Shown one piece after another: positions 13,893-19,417 of a DNA stretch of 19,417 nucleotides. Source of the stretch: Tissierella_B sp964485455 (GTDB lineage Bacteria; Bacillota; Clostridia; Tissierellales; Tissierellaceae); contig CAZAJU010000037.1 of NCBI GenBank assembly GCA_964485455.1, positions 1 to 19,417 of the forward strand. Direction: 5' to 3'. Position numbers and translations under genes: made by a program. Within the stretch, counting starts at the first letter, position 1, and each line of letters begins with the position of its first letter. Under the pieces are notes generated by a model. That model had not been told where the DNA came from. It ran no database searches and saw only the letters and a list, made by a program, of their open reading frames with translations.

Positions 13893-14309
13893 ATGGAAAG
13901 AGTTCTAGGATTGGATGTTGGAGATAAATATATCGGAGTTGCTGTTAGCGATCTACTACAAATGACAGCACAAGGTTTAACCACCATAAAAAGGGAAAGC
14001 AAGGTAAATGACTTTAAAGCCATTGAAGATTTAATTAATGAATATGGAATTAAAAAAGTTGTAGTTGGGTTACCAAAGAATATGAATGGAACTATGGGTC
14101 CACAAAGTGAAAAAGTTATGAAATTTGCTGAGAAAATAAAAAATAAGTTTAAAATAGACATAATATATATAGATGAAAGATTAACAACTGTTTCAGCTGA
14201 AAGGGTTCTTATAGAAAGTGAAGTAAGAAGAGAAAATAGAAAGAAAGTAATCGATAAGATTGCAGCATCATATATATTACAAATGTATTTAGATAGAAAG
14301 GAGTTGTAA
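13893..14309 (+). CDS. ruvX: RuvX/YqgF-family putative Holliday junction resolvase / pre-16S rRNA nuclease
   Basis: The protein has 138 residues, the usual length, starting at the ATG at 13893 with GGAGTG five bases upstream. A longer frame from 13830 overlaps the previous gene and is rejected. The RNase H-like fold shows GLDVGDKYIGVAVSD at 6-20 (metal ligand D8), VVVGLPKNMNG near 57-66, IDERLTT at 93-99 (E95) and D121 in IDKIAASYILQ. In E. coli YqgF matures the 5' end of 16S rRNA, while M. tuberculosis and other homologues cut Holliday junctions; both names are in use. It lies two bases before the DUF1292 gene in an operon running to rnjA. Confidence 0.94.
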   Translation: MERVLGLDVGDKYIGVAVSDLLQMTAQGLTTIKRESKVNDFKAIEDLINEYGIKKVVVGLPKNMNGTMGPQSEKVMKFAEKIKNKFKIDIIYIDERLTTVSAERVLIESEVRRENRKKVIDKIAASYILQMYLDRKEL

Positions 14310-14311
14310 AT

Positions 14312-14560
14312 ATGGGAGAGAGACATTTATTCTATGATGAATTAGGGAATGAAGTTGAGTTTATTGTTAAGGCTAAATTTACTTTAGATGATACTGATTA
14401 CGTAGCTATGCTACCTGCAGATGATATTGAATCAGCAACATATATTCTAAGAATTGAATTAGATGAGAACGGTGAAGAAGTTTTAGTCGGCATTGATGAT
14501 GAAGAGCTTAAGGAAGCAGAAGAAGCTTATGAGGAATTATTGAAGGAGAACCTGCAATAA
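14312..14560 (+). CDS. DUF1292 (YrzB-like) acidic protein
   Basis: This 82-residue soluble protein is very acidic, with glutamate/aspartate above a quarter of all residues. It opens with FYDELGNEVEFIVKAKF and contains YVAMLPADD near 30-38, features of the DUF1292 family, whose function is unknown. AAAGGAG lies inside the end of ruvX, which stops two bases before this ATG. The gene is regularly found after ruvX and before a Fur-family gene in Firmicutes, so the neighbourhood supports the assignment but gives no mechanism. Confidence 0.9.
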   Translation: MGERHLFYDELGNEVEFIVKAKFTLDDTDYVAMLPADDIESATYILRIELDENGEEVLVGIDDEELKEAEEAYEELLKENLQ

Positions 14561-14583
14561 AGAGTAAACTAACGGGTGATTTT

Positions 14584-15042
14584 ATGGGAAATATTATAAA
14601 TCGATATGAATGCATATTACAAAAGGAAGGGTATAAACTAACTAATCAAAGGAAAGAAATCCTAAATGCCATTTACGATCATAGAGATGAGCATTTAAGC
14701 AGTGATGATGTACATCGCATCATTTCAAAGGAAAATCCAGAATTAGGAATTGCAACTGTGTATAGAACCCTACAGCTTTTTGAAAAACTAAACATATTAT
14801 ATAAAATAAATTTTGATGACGGATTAAGTCGTTATGAATTAAATTTGGGAACGGAAAATCACCATCATCATCATTTAATTTGCATAGAATGTGGAAAAGT
14901 TAAAGAGGTAAAACTAGACCTATTAGAATCACTTGAAGATGAGATTGAAAAAGAAGGAAATTTCAAAATAGTAGACCATAATGTTAAATTTTATGGCTAT
15001 TGTGACGAATGCCAAAATGAGGATAAGAAATCGGAGGATTGA
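14584..15042 (+). CDS. Fur-family transcriptional regulator (Fur/PerR/Zur type)
   Basis: The protein has 152 residues. The N-terminal winged helix (about 10-85) has KLTNQRKEILNAI and the recognition segment GIATVYRTLQLFEKL near 55-69. Then comes a run of five histidines (93-97) in the HHHHHLICIECGKV region, which supplies regulatory metal ligands in the family. The structural zinc site is complete: C100/C103 and C140/C143. Whether it senses iron, peroxide or zinc cannot be settled from sequence alone; the family name is safe, the specific one is not. GGTG lies about 9 bases before the ATG, a weak ribosome site. The stop is four bases before the rnjA start, so both are probably co-transcribed. 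No clear Fur or Per box is seen at the operon start. Confidence 0.92.
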   Translation: MGNIINRYECILQKEGYKLTNQRKEILNAIYDHRDEHLSSDDVHRIISKENPELGIATVYRTLQLFEKLNILYKINFDDGLSRYELNLGTENHHHHHLICIECGKVKEVKLDLLESLEDEIEKEGNFKIVDHNVKFYGYCDECQNEDKKSED

Positions 15043-15046
15043 TAAA

Positions 15047-16708
15047 GTGGCAAAACAAACAAAACTGAAAATCATACCCCTTGGCGGTATGGGCGAGATC
15101 GGAAAAAACATTACAGTTATCGAGTATAAGGACGATATAATCTTGATAGACTGTGGTATGACCTTCCCTGAGGACGAGATGTTAGGTGTAGATATAGTAA
15201 TACCTGATGTAACATACTTGATTAAGAACAAGGCTAAAATAAAGGGCCTTTGTTTAACTCATGGACATGAAGATCATATAGGAGCGATTCCATATGTGTT
15301 AAAGAAGCTTAATATACCAATTTATGGTACAAAGCTTACTTTAGGTTTATTGGAAACAAAGCTAAGAGAGCACAATTTGGGCGCAGTTGATTTAAATGTT
15401 GTAAGACACGGAGAACATGTAAAACTGGGAGCATTTGATGTAGAATTCATCAGAACAAGCCATAGTATACCAGATAGTTCTGCAATAGCTATTCATACAC
15501 CTGTAGGCACTATTGTTCATACAGGAGATTTTAAAATCGACTTTACACCAATTACAGGAGGAATAATGGACTTCCACAGATTGGCTGAATTAGGTAATCA
15601 AGGGGTTCTGGCTTTACTATCCGATAGTACAAATGTTGGTAGACCAGGATATACTATGAGCGAAAGCACTGTAGGAGAAACCTTCAAGGATTTATTTGCT
15701 AGAGCAAAGAGTAGAATAATCGTAGCAACTTTTGCATCGAATGTCCATAGAGTACAGCAAATAATCAATGCAGCAGAACTCTATGGAAGAAAGGTTATTC
15801 TATCTGGAAGATCCATGGTTAATATGGTGACAGTGGCAAATGAACTTGGATATATGAGGATAGGAGAAGACACACTTATTGACATAAATGATATGGACAA
15901 ATATGATGGCAATGAGCTAGTGCTAATCACCACAGGTTCTCAAGGAGAACCTATGAGTGCATTGACAAGAATAGCATATTCAGAGCATCGTAAAATTGAG
16001 TTAATGCCTGATGATTTAGTTATTATTTCAGCAACTCCAATTCCAGGAAATGAAAATGCAGTATCAAGAATTGTAAATAAGATAATTGAAAATGGTACAG
16101 AAGTAATTTATGAATCCCTTGCTGAGGTTCATGTTTCTGGGCATGCTTGCCAAGAAGAACTTAAGATGATATTGGCATTAATAAAGCCAAAGTACTTTAT
16201 TCCAGCCCACGGAGAGACTAGACATCTAAAAATTCATGCAGAGATAGCACAATCCATGGGTACTCCAAGGGAGAATATTTTTATTCTCGAAAACGGCCAG
16301 ATTTTGGAATTTACTAAGGAAACAGCTAACCTAGGTAGTACAGTACAGTCAGGAAACATCTTAGTAGATGGCCTTGGTGTTGGGGATGTAGGCAATATAG
16401 TATTAAGAGATAGAAAGCACTTGTCAGAGGATGGACTTATAGTTGTAGTAGTTACCATGAACAAGCAGGATGGAAAAGTAGTTTCGGGTCCAGATATAGT
16501 ATCACGTGGTTTCGTATATGTAAGGGAATCAGAGGACTTGATGGTTGAAGCAAGAAATATAGTCAAGGAAGCTCTTGATAACTGTGAAAAGAAAAAGATT
16601 ACTGATTGGGCTACCTTAAAATCAACTATTAGAGATTCTTTAAGAGGATTCCTATATGAAAAGATAAAGAGAAACCCAATGATATTACCAATAATAATGG
16701 AGGTATAA
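15047..16708 (+). CDS. rnjA: Ribonuclease J
   Basis: The protein is 553 residues, close to the 555 of B. subtilis RNase J1. The start is GTG at 15047, behind GGAGG in the end of fur; an in-frame ATG at 15017 lacks a ribosome site. The metallo-beta-lactamase domain has H72, H74, D76, H77 in THGHEDHIGA, H139 in RTSHS, D161 in HTGDFKID, and a HGE motif near 390 in IPAHGETRH. The beta-CASP insert spans about 205-365 and includes GRSMVNM and TTGSQGEPM. With all metal ligands present it should be active as a 5'-3' exonuclease and endonuclease in mRNA decay and rRNA maturation. It closes the operon; a strong terminator lies 16 bases after its stop. Confidence 0.96.
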   Translation: MAKQTKLKIIPLGGMGEIGKNITVIEYKDDIILIDCGMTFPEDEMLGVDIVIPDVTYLIKNKAKIKGLCLTHGHEDHIGAIPYVLKKLNIPIYGTKLTLGLLETKLREHNLGAVDLNVVRHGEHVKLGAFDVEFIRTSHSIPDSSAIAIHTPVGTIVHTGDFKIDFTPITGGIMDFHRLAELGNQGVLALLSDSTNVGRPGYTMSESTVGETFKDLFARAKSRIIVATFASNVHRVQQIINAAELYGRKVILSGRSMVNMVTVANELGYMRIGEDTLIDINDMDKYDGNELVLITTGSQGEPMSALTRIAYSEHRKIELMPDDLVIISATPIPGNENAVSRIVNKIIENGTEVIYESLAEVHVSGHACQEELKMILALIKPKYFIPAHGETRHLKIHAEIAQSMGTPRENIFILENGQILEFTKETANLGSTVQSGNILVDGLGVGDVGNIVLRDRKHLSEDGLIVVVVTMNKQDGKVVSGPDIVSRGFVYVRESEDLMVEARNIVKEALDNCEKKKITDWATLKSTIRDSLRGFLYEKIKRNPMILPIIMEV

Positions 16709-16724
16709 TAAATACCCCGAAGAT

Positions 16725-16755
16725 AATCCCTAGTTACTAGGGATTTCTCTTTTTT
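16725..16755 (+). terminator. Rho-independent terminator of the ruvX-rnjA operon
   Basis: AATCCCTAG (16725-16733), loop TTA and CTAGGGATT (16737-16745) pair perfectly over nine bases; six T follow (16750-16755). The T-run also occupies the -35 position of the queT promoter. Confidence 0.9.
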
Positions 16756-16769
16756 AGATTGCTTATCTC

Positions 16770-16778
16770 TGGTATAAT
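16770..16778 (+). promoter_or_regulatory. Extended -10 promoter of the queT operon
   Basis: TGG-TATAAT (16770-16778) is an extended -10 box; the -35 place is a T-rich tract without consensus. Transcription near 16785 gives a leader of about 40 bases containing GAATT-CAT-AATTC (a small inverted repeat). No preQ1 riboswitch is visible in it. Confidence 0.65.
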
Positions 16779-16824
16779 AATGTAAGAATTCATAATTCAC
16801 ATTTTTAATTTTTTAGGAGGGCTT

Positions 16825-17316
16825 ATGAATATAAGATTTTTGACTAAAGCAAGTTTAATAGCAGCTATTTATATAATATTAGTGGTTTTGCAGACTTTAC
16901 CATTTCCAATAGCCCCACTTACTTTTGGCCCTGTCCAGCTTAGAATAGCAGAAGGACTAGCGCTCTTACCTCTAGTAGAAGCTGCAGCAGTTCCTGGAGT
17001 TTTTGTTGGTTGTTTAATCGCAAATCTCATAATAGCTCCATATTCGGGCTTCGGGCTAATCGATATATTTGGCGGAAGTCTAGTAACTCTACTAGCAGCT
17101 TATCTTACTTCTAAGGCAAAGAATAAATGGATAGGAATTATACCACCAGTAGTTTTAAACGGAATAATTGTATCTATATGGGTATCATACTTTACAAAAG
17201 TTCCATATATTCTTACAGTGCTTGGTATAGCTGGAGGAGAGCTAGCATCAGTTGCAATATTCGGTAGTGTATTATTATATGTATATGATAAGGCTACAAA
17301 CTTTAAGGAATGGTAA
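16825..17316 (+). CDS. queT: QueT-type queuosine-precursor uptake protein (ECF S-component)
   Basis: This 163-residue membrane protein has about five or six hydrophobic segments (near 8-25, 42-62, 65-95, 104-121, 127-150). The N-terminal LTFGPVQLRIAEGLALLPLV (about 32-51) is the hallmark of QueT, the substrate-binding S-component that works with the shared ECF energy-coupling module to import a precursor such as preQ1. AGGAGGG precedes the ATG by 5 bases. It starts an operon; trmR begins 16 bases after its stop. None of the queC/D/E/F biosynthesis genes and no tgt is in this window, so import is suggested but not proven. Confidence 0.88.
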   Translation: MNIRFLTKASLIAAIYIILVVLQTLPFPIAPLTFGPVQLRIAEGLALLPLVEAAAVPGVFVGCLIANLIIAPYSGFGLIDIFGGSLVTLLAAYLTSKAKNKWIGIIPPVVLNGIIVSIWVSYFTKVPYILTVLGIAGGELASVAIFGSVLLYVYDKATNFKEW

Positions 17317-17332
17317 AGTAGGAGATGATTAC

Positions 17333-17977
17333 ATGAACATAAATGAGGAGTATATTGAGGAGTATATAAGAAGCATAACTCCTGAAAATTGTACGTATCT
17401 TAAAAAACTTGAGGACTATGCTAAAATCCATCATGTACCGATTATAGAGCCTGAAACTGCTCAGCTTATAAAGGTATTACTTAAGAATAACAAGCCTAAG
17501 AATATTTTAGAGGTTGGAACAGCAATAGGCTATTCTGCACTTATTATGGCAGAAGCAACACCTAATACTACAAAAATTACAACAATAGAACGCAATGAGG
17601 AAATGATTGAGCTAGCCAATAATAATATATCCAATTCAGAATTTAAGGATAGGATTCGAATAATAAGTGGAGATGCAGAAGATGTACTTCCTCACCTAAA
17701 TGAAGCTTATGACTTTATATTTTTAGATGCTGCTAAAGGACAGTATCTAGATTTTTTTAATTACTGTAAAACTTACCTTGAAAATGGAGGTTTAATCGTA
17801 TCAGATAATGTCTTATTTAAAGGAATGGTTGCATCAGATGACCTTGTAGTTAAAAGAAAAAAGACAATTGTAACTAGGCTTAGGGCCTTTTTAAAATATA
17901 TTAATGAACTAGAGGGCTATACATCCTGTGTCATTCCTATAGGTGATGGAGTAGCCTTAACATATAAGGAGGTTTAA
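17333..17977 (+). CDS. trmR: tRNA 5-hydroxyuridine methyltransferase TrmR (YrrM), O-methyltransferase family 3
   Basis: The protein has 214 residues, starting at the ATG at 17333 behind AGGAGATG. A frame from 17252 runs inside queT and is rejected. It is a SAM-dependent methyltransferase: motif I is LEVGTAIGYSAL (59-70), the acidic end of strand beta-2 is TTIERNEEM (83-91), and the metal ligands expected for the family are D132 in FLDAAKGQY and D158/N159 in VSDNVLFKG. In B. subtilis TrmR methylates ho5U34 of tRNA to 5-methoxyuridine. The assignment over a catechol-type methyltransferase rests on the neighbours: trhP follows with no gap and udk comes next, as in the B. subtilis yrrMNO-udk order. 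Its stop at 17977 is directly followed by the trhP start at 17978. Confidence 0.88.
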   Translation: MNINEEYIEEYIRSITPENCTYLKKLEDYAKIHHVPIIEPETAQLIKVLLKNNKPKNILEVGTAIGYSALIMAEATPNTTKITTIERNEEMIELANNNISNSEFKDRIRIISGDAEDVLPHLNEAYDFIFLDAAKGQYLDFFNYCKTYLENGGLIVSDNVLFKGMVASDDLVVKRKKTIVTRLRAFLKYINELEGYTSCVIPIGDGVALTYKEV

Positions 17978-19207
17978 ATGAAAAAGGTAGAATTACTTGC
18001 ACCGGCAGGTGATCTTGAAAAACTAAAGATGGCAATATTATACGGTGCTGATGCAATATATCTAGGAGGAGAAGCCTTTGGTCTAAGAAAGGCATCTAAG
18101 AACTTTACTATAGAACAAATAGGTGAAGGAGTAGAGTTTGCTCATAAGAGGGGAAAAAAGGTATACGTTACATTAAACATAGTACCCCACAATAAGGATC
18201 TTATAGGTCTTGAAGAATACCTATTGGAATTAAACAGCGTAAATATAGATGCAGTAATCGTAGCTGATCCAGGTATGTTTATCATTGTTAAAAGGACCCT
18301 TCCGGATATGGAAATCCATATAAGCACTCAGGCTAGTGTTACTAATTACGAAACAATTATGTTCTGGTATAATCTAGGAGCAAGAAGAATAGTTTTAGCT
18401 AGGGAATTGTCCTTTGAAGAAATCAGTGAAATTACATCAAAGATACCAGATGATTTGGATATAGAAGCATTTGTCCATGGAGCCATGTGCATGTCCTATT
18501 CAGGAAGATGCTTAATCAGCAACTATATGACTGGAAGAGATGCAAATATGGGAGACTGTGCTCAGCCGTGTAGATACAAATATGCTGTTGTAGAGGAGAA
18601 AAGACCTGGAGAATACTTCCCAGTTGAGGAACATGATGAAGGAACATTCCTTTTCAACTCCAAGGACCTCTGTATGATTGAGCATCTTCCTAAAATTATC
18701 GAATCTGGAATTTATAGTCTAAAAATAGAGGGAAGAGTAAAGTCATCCTATTATGTTGCTACTGTAATCAGAGCATATAGAATGGCTATTGATGAATATT
18801 ATAAAAATCCAAAAGATTATGTATACCACAATAAATGGTTGGATGAGATTAAAAAAGTAAGCCATAGAGACTTTACTACAGGTTTTTATTTTGGAAAGCC
18901 AACTGAAGAAGCCCAAGTATATACTCATAGCTCATATATTAGAGGCTATGATTTTGTCGGCATGGTACTAGACTATGATAAGGAATCTGGAATAGCAACT
19001 ATTGAACAACGCAACAGGCTATTTACAGGAGAGGAAATAGAAATATTTGGTCCTGGCAGAGAGCATTTTGTTCAAAGAATCCAAAAGATGTGGGATGAGG
19101 AAGGAAATGAAATAGAAGTAGCTCCACATCCACAACAAATTATTAAAATGAAGGTAGATGAAGAAGTAGAAAGATTTTATCTCTTAAGGAAGGAAAGGGA
19201 GGATTAA
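17978..19207 (+). CDS. trhP: U32 family tRNA hydroxylation protein TrhP
   Basis: The protein has 409 residues and belongs to the U32 (collagenase-like) family. ELLAPAGDLEKLKMAILYGADAIY opens it (family landmarks ELLAPAGDLEKL and YGADAIYLGG, up to 31). The U32 signature is EAFVHGAMCMSYSGRC (163-178), and GDCAQPCRY follows at 192-200. Cysteines C171, C178, C194 and C198, with C232 nearby, are candidate 4Fe-4S ligands. The C-terminal beta domain ends at 409. In E. coli and B. subtilis TrhP-type U32 proteins use prephenate-derived chemistry to hydroxylate U34 of tRNA, making the substrate of TrmR. Older annotations call these peptidases, and no protease function is implied. Only one U32 gene is seen where B. 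subtilis has two (yrrN, yrrO); this one resembles the longer YrrO/TrhP2. Confidence 0.9.
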   Translation: MKKVELLAPAGDLEKLKMAILYGADAIYLGGEAFGLRKASKNFTIEQIGEGVEFAHKRGKKVYVTLNIVPHNKDLIGLEEYLLELNSVNIDAVIVADPGMFIIVKRTLPDMEIHISTQASVTNYETIMFWYNLGARRIVLARELSFEEISEITSKIPDDLDIEAFVHGAMCMSYSGRCLISNYMTGRDANMGDCAQPCRYKYAVVEEKRPGEYFPVEEHDEGTFLFNSKDLCMIEHLPKIIESGIYSLKIEGRVKSSYYVATVIRAYRMAIDEYYKNPKDYVYHNKWLDEIKKVSHRDFTTGFYFGKPTEEAQVYTHSSYIRGYDFVGMVLDYDKESGIATIEQRNRLFTGEEIEIFGPGREHFVQRIQKMWDEEGNEIEVAPHPQQIIKMKVDEEVERFYLLRKERED

Positions 19208-19208
19208 T

Positions 19209-19417
19209 ATGAAATGTCCCATATTAATTGGCATTTCTGGAGGGACAGGCTCTGGAAAATCTACTGTAACTAATGAGATATTTAAAGAAATCAAAGAGGA
19301 TAATATTACCATAATCGAGCAGGACAGCTACTATAAGGAACAGAGCCATATGTCATTTGAAGATAGGGTAAAGACCAATTACGACCATCCTGATGCTTTT
19401 GACAATGAACTATTGAA
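19209..19417 (+). CDS. udk: Uridine kinase (3' end outside window)
   Basis: The first 69 codons are present, starting at the ATG at 19209 one base after the trhP stop, with GGGAGG upstream. The Walker A loop GISGGTGSGKST lies at 8-19, EQDSYYK near 36-42 and NYDHPDAFD near 56-64, all typical of uridine/cytidine kinase, which phosphorylates uridine to UMP in pyrimidine salvage. The full protein would be near 205-210 residues. Its place after trmR-trhP matches the B. subtilis order. Confidence 0.95.
   Translation, partial: MKCPILIGISGGTGSGKSTVTNEIFKEIKEDNITIIEQDSYYKEQSHMSFEDRVKTNYDHPDAFDNELL

Noticed and set aside
13889..14326. Open minus-strand frame of 145 codons opposite ruvX
   Set aside because: It is fully antisense to ruvX, which has clear motifs and a ribosome site; the antisense residues show no recognisable domain.
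14860..14874. Run of histidine codons in the Fur-family gene as an engineered tag
   Set aside because: Histidine-rich stretches at this point are natural in Fur-family proteins, as metal ligands before the C-x2-C motif.
16234..16800. Open minus-strand frame of 188 codons opposite the end of rnjA
   Set aside because: It lies opposite the highly conserved C-terminal part of ribonuclease J, has serine/isoleucine-rich shadow composition and no family features.
16779..16824. preQ1 riboswitch before queT
   Set aside because: The roughly 40-base leader has only a small AATT repeat and lacks the conserved preQ1 stem and A-rich tail pattern.

Overview
The window is about 19.4 kb of AT-rich DNA from a low-GC Gram-positive, endospore-forming anaerobe. 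It is most likely a member of the Clostridia, perhaps near Tissierellales. The reasons are the gene order alaS-ireB-ruvX-DUF1292-fur-rnjA, strong AGGAGG-type ribosome binding sites, an RrF2/IscR-type isc operon, an aldo/keto reductase carrying two 4Fe-4S clusters, and apparent sporulation promoters. No rRNA, tRNA, CRISPR array, insertion sequence or phage gene was seen.

Left third (1-6140), accessory region, probably spore surface. A minus-strand operon (3898 to 186) encodes a GT2 glycosyltransferase, a UDP-HexNAc dehydrogenase and a two-domain CgeB-like/GT2 glycosyltransferase. A small plus-strand DUF3343 gene sits beside it. A minus-strand beta-propeller-like/coiled-coil protein and a plus-strand cysteine-containing, proline-tailed protein diverge from one short promoter region. 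Promoter-like sites matching mother-cell sigma-K and sigma-E consensus lie upstream of these units. The region therefore reads as a glycan-building and surface-protein module expressed late in sporulation. This is inference from motifs and context.

Middle (6141-12800), core functions. A strong sigma-A promoter drives iscR-iscS-iscU (Fe-S cluster assembly). An AI-2E/PerM-family membrane protein has its own promoter. alaS has a strong promoter followed by a hairpin in its leader. ireB has an extended -10 promoter. The mnmA gene I would expect after iscU is absent.

Right (12800-19417). An Fe-S aldo/keto reductase (TTG start) is followed, within a few bases at each step, by ruvX, a DUF1292 gene, a Fur-family regulator and ribonuclease J (GTG start), ending at a strong terminator. 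A second operon then starts with queT (queuosine-precursor uptake) and continues with trmR, trhP and udk, which runs off the window. TrhP and TrmR together make 5-methoxyuridine at tRNA position 34, the position that queuosine also occupies. The operon therefore looks dedicated largely to wobble-base modification.
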